Position numbers and translations under genes: made by a program. A DNA stretch of 64,000 nt from Rhynchopus euleeides (lineage: Eukaryota > Euglenozoa > Diplonemea > Diplonemida > Diplonemidae), in NCBI GenBank assembly GCA_963210315.1, contig OY723262.1, forward strand, positions 806,001 through 870,000, in the 5' to 3' direction. Of the stretch, positions 41,771-51,009 are shown piece by piece (position 1 is the stretch's first letter; each line of letters starts with the position of its first letter). Under the pieces are notes generated by a model. The model had not been told where the DNA came from. It searched no databases and saw only the letters and a program-made list of their open reading frames with translations.

Positions 41771-42439
41771 TGCGCAACCTTCTGATCGGATCTGACTCCC
41801 ACACGCTGCGCCCTTGCAAAGTAGGGCCGGACAGGGGACGGGGCGACACACTGGCGTACCTCCAACCGACAGACCCACTCACATACTGCACCCCGCTGTG
41901 GGCAAAGTGCACGAGACATCACCCCACCGCTAGGCAACGGCACCCAAGCCACTCCTGCTGCTGGAAAGCAAGCAACGGCAAACGAGCAGCAACACTGCTG
42001 CAACCCTTCGTGTCAGACCTGACCATATCAAGGCACCGCCCGACAGTACATCACCCCCCCACCCCCTCCCCTGCAGCGGAGTCGCCGCACACGGAAGACC
42101 TCGGCAGAAGCGAAGTCGCACCAACCGCCAGGCTACAGGTAGCCCGGACACACCAAGCCTGGGGAGGGGTGTCTACCTTTCGGAATTTCAGGAATTCTGG
42201 AGGGAAATCCCCCCCCCTCCCCTTTGGAGAGCAACCGCAAAGCAAAGGCGCGGCGACGTAAGCCCGTGGGTGTCTTCTTTTGACACCCCCCCAGTGATTT
42301 TCCTCTCCGCTGAAAATCTCAAAAATGCCGGCGAAAAAAAATTTTCCCACCCGGAAAAATTTTTCTCGGGCGCGCTTCGCGCGCCCGAGACTACGCGGAG
42401 ATGGCCAGTCGCATACGCCCAAGGGCTTGCGAGACAGGC
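41771..42439. other. Unassigned sequence, with GC hairpin at 42357-42393
   Basis: The first 490 bp are open on the plus strand without a recognisable domain and end AAAGCAAAGGCGCGGCGACG, a little like the LINE 3' UTR (AAGAGGAAGAGGCGACGT), so a retroelement tail is possible. At 42357-42393 a T run is followed by CTCGGGCGCGC, TTCG and GCGCGCCCGAG, the hairpin also seen at 4585. Confidence 0.4.
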
Positions 42440-42655
42440 ACACGCGACAGGGGGGGTCTGGGGGGCGGAGCCCCCCAGCCGCCGGAGGCCACGGTAGTGA
42501 ACATCCGTCCCGTCGAGGCTACAGATTTTGGGCGTTTTCGCATTCCTGGGGTTGCTGTACGGCTTGTGGGCCTGGGTTCCACAAGGGGGGTCTGGGGGGC
42601 GGAGCCCCGCAGCCGCCGGAGGCAACGGTAGTGAACATCTGTTCTTTGCAGCCAC
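42440..42655 (+). repeat. Paired P modules
   Basis: P modules with core GGGGGGCGGAGCCCCCC lie at about 42459-42475, and with GGGGGGCGGAGCCCCGC about 135 bp further. Each is followed by CCGGAGGC and ACGGTAGTGAACATC. The spacer differs from the 1.4/44.5-kb type. Confidence 0.8.
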
Positions 42656-42894
42656 CCTCTGCAGGTCTTGTCCTGCCAATCTGTGACTGCTTGGTGGGGC
42701 TCACAGAGCAGGCCCTCCCATTTTTTTCCTGGGCCTGATTTTTTTTCCTCCAGGACCTCTCCCCAGACCCCCTGAAAAATTCCCACCAAAAACCCCCGTG
42801 TGGTGCCCCTGACGACCCCATATTGCGTAGTTTGTGCGTAGTGAAAAGGGGGGGGGGGGTCTCATTTTTTGATTTACTCAGCCATTCTCTGTCT

Positions 42895-43098
42895 CTATGC
42901 CGGGACCCCAAACTCAAGGAGTTCTTGCTGTTCCGGGGTCAGTGAGGGTGCAGGCGCTTCAGGTGCTGCAGGTGCTGCAGGTTCTTCAGGTGCTGCAGCG
43001 CTGGCAGCCTTCGGTGCGGGTTTCGACGCAGTCTTTGCAGGTCTCTTTGGGGGTGCCCTTTGGCGCGGTGCCTGCTTCAGCTCGTCGGGTGGAAGCAT
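42895..43098 (-). CDS. Small Lys/Pro/Ala-rich ORF in element K
   Basis: A 67-residue frame from an ATG at 43098: a basic Pro/Lys/Ala-rich half (RQRAPPKRPAKTASKPAPKA) followed by an acidic Pro/Glu/Ala half ending LEFGVPA. It looks like a linker-histone-type tail or a disordered exon. No homologue was recognised and it may be only the end of a larger broken gene. Confidence 0.3.
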   Translation of the reverse strand: MLPPDELKQAPRQRAPPKRPAKTASKPAPKAASAAAPEEPAAPAAPEAPAPSLTPEQQELLEFGVPA

Positions 43099-43181
43099 CA
43101 ACGCATCATTAAGCGGTGCCTGCTTCAGCTCCTCCGGGTGGAAGCGTCAACGCATCATTAAGGAAGAAGGAAGCACAGTTG

Positions 43182-43532
43182 CTACGCTTTTTTGCAGCTG
43201 CAGGAAACGACACCATACCCAACAACAATCCCCAGACCGTCGAGGGAGAGTGGGCGCCTGGATCCCGTGACACAGATCTCTAGTGCCGTTGTGATCCCCT
43301 CGGATAACGTCTCCTGGACGTTGTCAGCGGAGGTTGCCTGTGTGGCGGTGACCTCCGTATACCCCGCGGGATCCAGTGCCAGTAGCGCCTTCTTCAGCTT
43401 TTCGTCGACCCCTCGGCCGACGCTCTCCTTGATGTCAAGGGCCACCTTCAGGGTGGCACCTCGCAGCGCCCTGAAGGCTGTGATCGTATCATCATTCACA
43501 ATCTCGAGGGTGTTCTACGCGGCTCCTGGAAC
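43182..43532 (-). pseudogene. Open segment of an unknown protein in element K
   Basis: An open frame without an ATG starts after a TAG near 43529, reads NTLEIVNDDTITAFRALRG and continues as a helical, Lys/Ala/Asp-rich segment (KESVGRGVDEKLKKALLALD) to CSCKKA and a stop at 43182. The peptide looks protein-like and may be an exon or the remnant of a gene carried by element K. I do not recognise the family. Confidence 0.3.
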
Positions 43533-43780
43533 TCACTTCCTTCTCAGGTGTTTCTGGGCATGGGGCAACCTTGCCCAGGTGTTTCTGGAGTCCCGCCCCA
43601 CATGTCGTGCGTTCTTTCGTACGGTGTATAGTGAGTTCTGGCAATAATTTTTTGCTCGGTCAGCGCAGTGCCTCCAGTCCTGTCTCAGTAGCCACACAGA
43701 AAGGGGGACCAAAAAAAACTGGGGGGGGACCAAAAAGCGAGACCCCCCCCCCAGATTGCGTAGTTTGTGCGTAGTGAAAA

Positions 43781-44523
43781 AGGGGTAAATCAGGGGCACC
43801 ACCGTGCAGGCCTGGGCGGGGAACGACCCCTTTTTCCAGGTTTTTTGAGTCGGGGAACCAGGTTTTTTCTAAGAATTTTTACAAGGGATTTTTTGCTCGC
43901 CCCCCCACAGTTTCCAGGCGCGTGCCCGTCAGGCGGGACTTTTTCTCTGATTTCTCTCCGCGTCATCATGTGACAGCTCTCGAGTGATGCCCAGAGATGC
44001 TTGCGGCAGAGAGTGCCCCTCATGCGCGTTACAGCTGAAAATGAATGAGGATCATCTGGCACTCGTTCTCATCGGGGGTTGTGCTCCGCAGGGACTCAAT
44101 ACACCTTGGCACTCTCGCAGGGCTGGACATGCCAGCAGCTGGAGGACAGTTACAAAGCTGCCACTCCCCGACGCCACCCACCTGCTGGCCCCTTCAGGTC
44201 TGAAAGCCCAAAAGCTCCCGGGGATTTTTGCAGTGGTGCGCACCATATTCAGCGCAGTAGGGTGATCTCTCCGATTTTCCAAAACTGCTGGTTTACTGGT
44301 TTGGGGAACGGTCGTCGGCAGACCGTTGAAATGCCCGTGTTAGCAAGGCACACTCACGTTTCAGGTAGCGTGTCGCGTGTCACGCATGTCGCGAACGCGG
44401 CAAGTGTACCTCCCAGGTGGGGAAGCCCGACCTCCTGTCCGATGTCAGTCAGGCTTCGAAGAAGCGCTTCATGGATGCGGCGCTGACCTCCTACGCTGCA
44501 CTGTACCCGGAGAAGTGAGATAG
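43781..44523. other. Gene-free stretch
   Basis: T-rich and ordinary sequence with no domain-bearing frame. The short plus-strand frame ending at 44486 is not supported. Confidence 0.4.
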
Positions 44524-44785
44524 ATGGACGGGCACACGCTACATGGGGGGTCTGGGGGGCGGAGCCCCCCAGCCGCCGGAGGCCACGGTAGCGAACACCT
44601 GTTCGTGTGGGCGTACAGATTCTGTGCGAGTTGGCTGCGTCCTCAGAGGCGACTGGAGTGGTTGGACCCCGACCTGATGGGATTCGAAGGGCTTGAGTAC
44701 GAGACGTACGCCACAGGGGGGTCTGGGGGGCGGAGCCCCCCAGCCGCCGGAGGCCACGGTAGTGAACGTCTGGCTCTCCAGTTGG
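44524..44785 (+). repeat. Paired P modules
   Basis: Two perfect cores TGGGGGGCGGAGCCCCCCA about 171 bp apart, each followed by GCCGCCGGAGGCCACGG. The spacer (GGGCGTACAGATTCTGTG, GAGTTGGCTGCGTCCTC, GGGATTCGAAGGGCTTGAG) is the same as at 1.5 kb, so these are two copies of one ~260-bp unit. Confidence 0.85.
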
Positions 44786-45274
44786 CCAGCAAGGCGAACG
44801 GTACGGGGGACAGACTTCCCTTCCATCCTTGTGCGCGCCCTGTCGACTGGGGAAAACTTAGAAAAAGTTTTCTCCTCTGCGAAACAACCTTAGAAAAAAA
44901 TTCCCCTAACAAAATTCTTAGAAAAAAACTTTTTTTCCCCTTACAAAAATTCTTAGAAAAAAAGTTCAGAATCCTGAAAGTGGGGAACAAGCCCCCCAGT
45001 TAGGAACAGCCCTGCCACCGTGGCGAAAAAACTTTTTTCGCCGGAGGATTTTTCCAGAGATTTTTTTTTTTGCGAAATTTTATTTTTTCGCCACGGGGGA
45101 AAATCACTGCACCCCCCCCCCCTCCTCCTGCGGCAGAGGCACAAAAGGAAAGGCATGCCGTGAAAACGGCATGCCATGGGCGAGAGACGCGGTTCTGCAC
45201 ACTGTTTGCAGCGGAGGAGAAGCACACAGCCCCACCCCCACCCCCACCCCCCCTCCATCCATCCACGCTACTTC
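44786..45274. other. A/T-run spacer
   Basis: Repeated CTTAGAAAAAAA and AATTCTTAGAAAAAAA units occur at 44850-44965, with T and C runs to 45120. It would include the 3' flank of the coiled-coil gene. No gene was recognised. Confidence 0.45.
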
Positions 45275-47200
45275 TCACTGTGCCGACACGATGTGCTCCT
45301 TCTGTGTCACAAAGGTGTCATCCCCGTCAGGACGGCGCAGATCTTCCAAAAGGCCCTGCCCGTCGATCGGCCCACCTGCCTCACTGGCGCATTGGCTCCC
45401 TTCAAGGGGCGTGCCGATGCGCCGCGCAGCGCCGGCAGTGCCTGTCGCATCCGCACTCTTTGAGCCCTGTGTTGCAAGGAGGGGTGGGGGAGTGGGTGAG
45501 GGTGAGGGCAAGCTGTGAACACCTCGGGCGTCTTCCCTCAGACCCAGCCCAGGGGGGCTCATATTTTTCACCACCTCCCCCGACAAAAAGAGTCTCGGAG
45601 GCGGGGCAATAAAAAGAAGGCAGCAGAAGACATCAGAAGGCACGGCACACACTGTGCATACCTGTGATATCTTCGCAAACAGGATGCGGAGGACGCGCTC
45701 CTTATCCGCCCACGACAGCTCCGTGATGTCCACCCGGGACGCCTCCGATGCCGGCTGCGGGGAGGGTGCCACGGAGCTGTCGGGCCCCTCTGGGTAGGGG
45801 GACACAGCCGCCCCGCCCCCGCCACTGGCACCGAGGTCCGAGCCGGGCCCGTTGCTGAGGGGGGGCAGGGAGGCGGGGTCGTCCTGCAGGATGGGGCGGA
45901 AGTTGCTGCCGAGCGTGGTGCCGCTGACGCCCTGCGGCTGGCCCTTCCTGCTGCCGCTGCCGCGGCGGCCGTACTTCCTCTGGGCGGAGGCGCCGGCGTG
46001 CGTCAGGGCAAGCTTGGCACTCTCGCGCCTGGTGCCACCGCGCTCGGTGTGGTAGGGCTGGCTCTGCCTGGCGAGGCGGTCGTTCTGGATCTCCTGCCGC
46101 ACGTACTCCAAGGCTTCGGTGAAGAAGAGCTCCAGCTCAGAGCGCTGCTGGATGATGACACGGGCAAGGCGCTTGATCCGGTGCAGCTCAAGCGAACGCA
46201 CGCGCAGGGCTTGCTGTGTGTCCTTCAGAGACTCGGAAAGGGTGTCAAGCTCCTCCGTCTTGGAGAGGATCACGTTGTGTTTGTCGGCCTCGTATTTCTG
46301 CACCAGCGCACTGGCATTTGCCTCCAGCGCCCGATTCCGCACTGTCAGATCCTTGATCTCCTTGTGGGAGCGGTACGACTGCTTGGAGTATTCATCTAAC
46401 GAGTGTTTGCTGAGCTCGATCTCCTGCTCCTTCCGCTTCTTCTCCTCCTCCAGCGCCTTCGACTGTTTGCTGAGCTGCATGTACTCCTTCTCCAGCTTGT
46501 AGTAGCTCACGCGCAGCTCGGTGTTTTCTGAATGGATCTGCCGCGTCTGCCCGTCGAGAAGCTCCATCGCCTTCTGGTTGACGGCATGCGCAAACTTCTC
46601 GTTGAGGTCCTTCTCCTCATGCTTGAGGCGCACCTTCTCCTCGAGGGACTGAAACCGGAGGCGCGACAGCTCCTTCTCATACTTGTCTTTTGTGTCGGCG
46701 ATGGTCTGGCGGAGTTTTGCCACAAGATCCTCCATCTCGTGCTTCGACCGCTTGAAGCGCGACACCGACTCGAGGTCCTGCTCGAGGCGCTTGATCACCT
46801 CATCCTTCTCCCCCAGCAGCTGCTCCTTCTGCGCCACCACGGTCATCAGCTCGTCCTCCCTGTCGCGCAGGGATTCAGACGCCTTCTCACGCTGCTGGTC
46901 GGTCTGCACCTTCAGGTTCTCCACAATCTCCTGCTTCTTCTCCACTTCACGCCTCAGGAACTCCACAACCTGCAGAGAGTCGCGATCCCGCTCGACCATC
47001 TCCTCCCTGAGGCGGTCATTCTCCTCTTTGAGGCGGGCGCACAGCTGGTAGTACTGCTGCAGCGTCGCAGTCTTGCTCGCAAGCTCGTCATTCGCAAAGG
47101 TCGACGCAACCAGCATCGACAGCTGCACCTCCGCCTCCGACTTATCCTTCTCCTTGTCGTCATCCTTCGCATCCTTGTCGGCTGCCTTCTTCGGAGGCAT
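45275..47200 (-). CDS. Long coiled-coil protein, probably basal-body factor BBOF1/CCDC176-like
   Basis: Two exons, 47200-45662 and 45466-45275. The 195-bp intron (donor GTATGC, acceptor CACAG) is a multiple of three without stops, so an unspliced reading is also open. The spliced protein has 576 residues. A Lys/Asp-rich start (MPPKKAADKDAKDDDKEKDK) is followed by nearly continuous heptad-repeat coiled coil to about residue 385, then a Gly/Ser/Pro-rich disordered part, a short WADKERVLRILFAKI helix and a variable tail. Length, N-terminus, coiled-coil organisation and the ERVLR-LFAKI helix resemble basal body-orientation factor 1 (DUF4515), a protein of motile cilia. Other ciliary coiled-coil proteins remain possible because coiled coils all look alike. 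Confidence 0.72.
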   Translation of the reverse strand: MPPKKAADKDAKDDDKEKDKSEAEVQLSMLVASTFANDELASKTATLQQYYQLCARLKEENDRLREEMVERDRDSLQVVEFLRREVEKKQEIVENLKVQTDQQREKASESLRDREDELMTVVAQKEQLLGEKDEVIKRLEQDLESVSRFKRSKHEMEDLVAKLRQTIADTKDKYEKELSRLRFQSLEEKVRLKHEEKDLNEKFAHAVNQKAMELLDGQTRQIHSENTELRVSYYKLEKEYMQLSKQSKALEEEKKRKEQEIELSKHSLDEYSKQSYRSHKEIKDLTVRNRALEANASALVQKYEADKHNVILSKTEELDTLSESLKDTQQALRVRSLELHRIKRLARVIIQQRSELELFFTEALEYVRQEIQNDRLARQSQPYHTERGGTRRESAKLALTHAGASAQRKYGRRGSGSRKGQPQGVSGTTLGSNFRPILQDDPASLPPLSNGPGSDLGASGGGGAAVSPYPEGPDSSVAPSPQPASEASRVDITELSWADKERVLRILFAKISQVCTVCAVPSDVFCCLLFIAPPPRLFLSGEVVKNMSPPGLGLREDARGVHSLPSPSPTPPPLLATQGSKSADATGTAGAARRIGTPLEGSQCASEAGGPIDGQGLLEDLRRPDGDDTFVTQKEHIVSAQ

Positions 47201-48418
47201 TGCGAACTAGGACCTAAGAAATTCCCCCCGCCTCCCGCTCCCCCCTTCCCTCCCTTGCCCTCCCCGATAAAAGGACCACCCCCCCCCCCCCGACAGAGGC
47301 AGGCCCAGGGAAGCTCTTGAGGAAACGGGCACACCCCTGCAGTGACCAGGAGTTGTGTGTGGGTGAATGCCACCAATGGCAGAGGGAGAGAGAGAGAGAG
47401 GTGCAATGCCAACATCTCTTCAAAAGGATTGGGTGTTGGGGGGGGGGGGGGGGTGATGGTGGGTTGGGGGTGGGGCGCGCTAATAATACGGTGTGTTTTG
47501 GTTCCAAGTTGGGCTCGATTTCTTTGTCACAAAAAGAGGGGGGGGAGGGGAGGTGCCAGCGATTTGGTCACACAGGATGCACACACCTGCATGCACGGAG
47601 CCTGCCGCAGTGTGTGGCAGGGTGCAACGGTGAGGAGGAAGGTTTGTTTTGCACGTGGCTGGTGTGTGAAACTGCCAGATCCGTCAAAAGATTTGAACGT
47701 TTTTACTTTCTCTCGAGCGCTAGGCCAGGGGGGTGGGACGAACAATCAGACCGGCAAACACGCCTGCCACACATGCACGGCGCAGAGGCACATTTTAATA
47801 ACACACGGTATATCTGCGGCATCCCACCAGAGCCTCGGGGGGATGGTGCACAGACACGATGGCAACGGCAGCAGGCCCTTCCGCCTGCCCCATTCAGAAC
47901 GCCACCCCCCACCCCACCCCACCCCGTTGTCCCTCTTCTCTGTTTTTGGAACAATGGAGGGGGGGGGGGGGCTTCCACAGGGACAGCCTCTCCCCCCCTC
48001 CCCCTCCCCCTTTCCCTCTCCAGTTGTTTGTTTGGTCTCTCGCCAACCACGAGCTCAGCTCGATCGATGTTCTTTTTCCGGTTGCACAAACAAAACAAAA
48101 GAAACCCGGCAATCCTTTTTTTTGCGTTCTTTGTTGCATCGGTGGGAAACGGGTGGGGGGGGGGGGGGGGGTTGGTTAGATAGGTGTACATTACGAGGTC
48201 ATCATCAGCGCACATCCCCACCTTCAGCCATACTTTGTCGAAGGGTCCACGTGAGAGGTGTTTTTTTTGGGAAGAGTTTTGCTTTGTTTTTTTTTGCACA
48301 CAATGTCACATGCCGCAAAAAGTAAACAGAAGAAATTTGTAAGGCTTTCCGCTAAACAATTTCGTTTTTCGCAGCACGACAAACGTTTCTGGAAAGCTCG
48401 CGAAGGGGGGGGGGGGGG
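47201..48418. other. Intergenic stretch upstream of the coiled-coil gene
   Basis: It contains GA repeats at 47385-47400 and poly-G runs at 47438-47453, 47958-47970, 48156-48171 and 48404-48418. No domain-bearing frame, RNA gene or clear promoter was recognised. Confidence 0.45.
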
Positions 48419-48701
48419 TAGGGGGGGTCATAAGCCCGTACAAAACCAAAATTTTCGACATACCATCAGAGCCGCCCTAATACCTGATCTGACCCGAAAA
48501 TCCGACCCATACCCCCCCGGAAACTGTCTGGGGCCCACTTGTGACACCTGATACGCACTTTTGTGATGATTTTTTGGGGTCCTAAAAAATGTACCTCAGT
48601 TTCGTACCTTGCCTTTGTACCTGAACCACTCCCGACCGCATTATTTCGTTCTTTGCAAGGGAAGGGTGTCACTACGCTCACTCAGCACGCCGAGCAACAC
48701 A

Positions 48702-49414
48702 TGCCGCGTGCCCAGGGCCTCGCAGAGGTGTCAGATGCTGCTGCAGAGGAGTACCTTGCTCGAAAGACGCTCGCCAAACGGGAGATGTGCGGGGTCTCGG
48801 CAGAGAGCGTTGTGGCAGACCTGCGTAAAAAGAAAACGGCACACGACATCGGTGAGGCGACATTATTTCGGGCGCTCCGTCGGGCTGGGTACATAGGAGA
48901 GCGAGTGGGACGTGGTGACGACAGATATATGCAGTGGTGCATCAACTGCACGCACGTGCGGGAAAAGCGGCGTTCCTTGCTAGCCAAGAAAGATGTCACC
49001 TGCACTCCTACTCCTCCCACTCCTCCTGCTCCTACCCCCACACCAACTGATGTGGGCAGTGAGAGTGATGGCAGCTCCAGAGCAGCAGATGATCTAGGAA
49101 GCAATGAGCGGGTCAGCCGGGCAGACTACCTCAGTCTGTACCGGAAGTACGAAGCGTTGCGGGCCCGCCACCACCGCCTCCAGGAGAGGACCCGAGGGTT
49201 GAGAGTAGGGTTGTACAACGCCAGGGGAGGGTATTCCCCTGGCGTTGAGACATCCCTGGCGACCTTGCGGTCGCACTGTGTGGGGGCTGAGTCGGCAGGC
49301 AGATGCCGATCCAATGACCTTGTTGAGTCCCCACATGGTACACTCTCATACGTGTTGTCGAGACTGCGTGGTGTGCATATCCTGCGGGGCGCAAATTACA
49401 CAGCACAATCATAA
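48702..49414 (+). CDS. Element D ORF1, possible helix-turn-helix protein
   Basis: The frame is open from 48563, inside the TIR, but the first ATG beyond the TIR is at 48702, giving 237 residues. Residues ~30-60 (VSAESVVADLRKKK ... GEATLFRALRRAGYI) have the spacing of a winged or homeodomain-like helix-turn-helix as in Tc1/mariner-type transposase N-termini. Then come a Cys/His pair (WCINCTH), a Pro/Thr-rich linker, an acidic serine patch and a short coiled-coil segment (YLSLYRKYEALRARHHRLQERT). No catalytic triad was seen, so it may be the DNA-binding half only. Confidence 0.5.
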
Positions 49415-49449
49415 CCACTTCGGCTCTCAGGGCGTACAATATCCCAATC

Positions 49450-49719
49450 GTGCCTTCACAGGCTAAGATCGACGAAGCAAAAGCATCTACAACGCTGCCT
49501 ACTAATGCCGATGCAGCCTCCCAGGCGTACGAAGTACTCACAATGACCCATATGCGATCGAAGTACTACACCCAGAAGGTGGCTGAACTCATTCTGCTGA
49601 CGCAACAACACAACATTCCCACTAATCAGGTCAAGAAAGACCTTGCCGAGGCACTGGGGAAGGCAACATGCGTGCCACCTGAGCCAGAACCACCGCAGAA
49701 AAGGCAAAGAACGAAATAA
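49450..49719 (+). CDS. Element D ORF2, small helical protein
   Basis: A frame of 89 codons ends inside the right TIR. It is mainly helical (YEVLTMTHMRSKYYTQKVAELILLTQQH) with a basic end (PPQKRQRTK) that could be a nuclear localisation signal. It follows ORF1 by 35 bp in another phase. It could be a separate protein or a second exon of ORF1. No known family was recognised. Confidence 0.4.
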   Translation: MPSQAKIDEAKASTTLPTNADAASQAYEVLTMTHMRSKYYTQKVAELILLTQQHNIPTNQVKKDLAEALGKATCVPPEPEPPQKRQRTK

Positions 49720-49952
49720 TGCGGTCGGGAGTGGTTCAGGTACAAAGGCAAGGTACGAAACTGAGGTACATTTTTTAGGACCCCAAAAAATCATCACAAA
49801 AGTGCGTATCAGGTGTCACAAGTGGGCCCCAGACAGTTTCCGGGGGGGTATGGGTCGGATTTTCGGGTCAGATCAGGTATTAGGGCGGTTCTGATGGTAT
49901 GTTGAAAATTTTGGTTTTCGTACGTTTTTAGGGGGGCTTATGACCCCCCCTA

Positions 49953-50727
49953 GGGCAGTGATAGAAAATACGTAAAAAACGTTCAACGTATTTGAACGTT
50001 CAACGTATTTTTAAAAAAATGCGTCGAAGTTGAACGTTTTTTTGGCTTTTGAGCGTTTTCACCCACTGGATGCACTCTCCACATGAAATCCCCCCTAGCA
50101 GTAGGGGGTGGGCCCCCTGCACACACTAAAGGGGACACCTGTGGGATGGAGAGTGTCACGCGTGGCGAAAAGTCGGTGAAAAAGGGGTTCTGTAGTCCGA
50201 GAAGGGGCGGGACCCGGAAAGGGGTGGTCGGTACCCCCTCTTTTCAGGGTTGAACTCCGGAAAAGCGGGGGTACCAACCCCCTCTCGACCTATATCAGTT
50301 TTACCCACTCGACCGGCTGGAGTCCGTCGTGTAGAGGAAGTGGATGGCCGAACGTGAGCTACGGGTACAGGACGTATGGGATATCCCGCATGGGAGAACC
50401 GGATGGCATATCCCACCGGCAGGGGTTCACCTCAACTGCACCAGCCCGCTTCATGGAGCAAAGGACAAGGGATATGTTGTCGACTGCATCGCGAAGCAAG
50501 TCGCTGTAAAATCGTGCTCCAAGGACGTCTTCCGCACGGCTGTCGTTGGTGCCACCAACTCGCCCTTGCTCTGCTTGAGGAAAGGCGGGCTTGTGACTGG
50601 TGGCCCCTGCAGACGGTAGGCAATGTGAGAAACGTTCAAATACGCTGAACGTTCAACGTATTTGAACGTTCAACGTATTTTTAAAATCGGAATTCTGAAA
50701 AATACGCGTATTTTGCCTTCACTGCCC
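49953..50727. mobile_element. TIR element E, sharing a TA with element D
   Basis: Ends are GGGCAGTGATAG and, inverted, GGGCAGTGAAGGC. TA lies at 49951-49952, which is also the right TA of element D, and at 50728-50729. Near both ends are AACGTTCAACGTATTTGAAC repeats (49978-50015, 50633-50685). The interior includes a degenerate B-family right end (GGAGTCCGTCGTG then TA, 50319-50333) and a small GGGATATCCC block (50378-50425). No gene. Confidence 0.83.
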
Positions 50728-50729
50728 TA

Positions 50730-51009
50730 GGGGGGGGGGGGGGGTAGTAAGCAGAACCACACGCTTCGAAGATTATAAAACCACACGTGGGGGATGGCCC
50801 TCCATGTTTCTGCCGGCATGCTTGAATCAAGCTGAATGAAGCTATCAACAAACAATATCGGCTGGTTGTGCGCACTGCCAGACAATAAGAAGAGATGGGT
50901 GATGCGGGGCACACGTGAGAGGAAACTGCCTCGCCTGCACCGACAACGACCCTCGTCTTCCCCCCCCGTCTTAGGCAGCAACTCGGCACACGCTCTAGGT
51001 CGAGGAGGC
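50730..51009. other. Spacer downstream of GDI gene
   Basis: A poly-G run then ordinary sequence. It should hold the 3' UTR and processing signals of the GDI gene. Nothing specific was recognised. Confidence 0.4.

Larger units (their letters stand above)
42848..43754. mobile_element. Candidate element K with 26-bp flanking direct repeats
   Basis: The inner ends are inverted: poly-G then TCTCATTTTTTG on the left, CAAAAAGCGAGA then poly-C on the right. Immediately outside, the same 26 bases (starting ATTGCGTAGTTTGTGCG, ending GTGAAAA) occur in the same orientation at 42822-42847 and 43755-43780. Further out, GGTGCCCCTGA and TCAGGGGCACC are inverted. A 26-bp target duplication would be unusually long. 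Alternatively the 26-mers are a subterminal repeat of a larger element. Confidence 0.55.
48421..49950. mobile_element. TIR element D with two ORFs, bounded by TA
   Basis: Ends are GGGGGGGTCATAAGCCC and the inverse, with TA at 48419-48420 and 49951-49952. The TIRs match for about 240 bp, through CCAAAATTTTCGACATACC and to CGCATTATTTCGTTCTTTGC. The outer eight bases match element C. The core has two plus-strand ORFs (48702-49414, 49450-49719). At 1.53 kb it is a compact element that may encode its own DNA-binding protein. A catalytic DDE domain was not recognised. Confidence 0.87.

Noticed and set aside
4585..42393. T-run plus GC hairpins as transcription terminators
   Set aside because: The two copies sit in dispersed repeats, not at gene ends, and intrinsic terminators are not expected in a nuclear genome.
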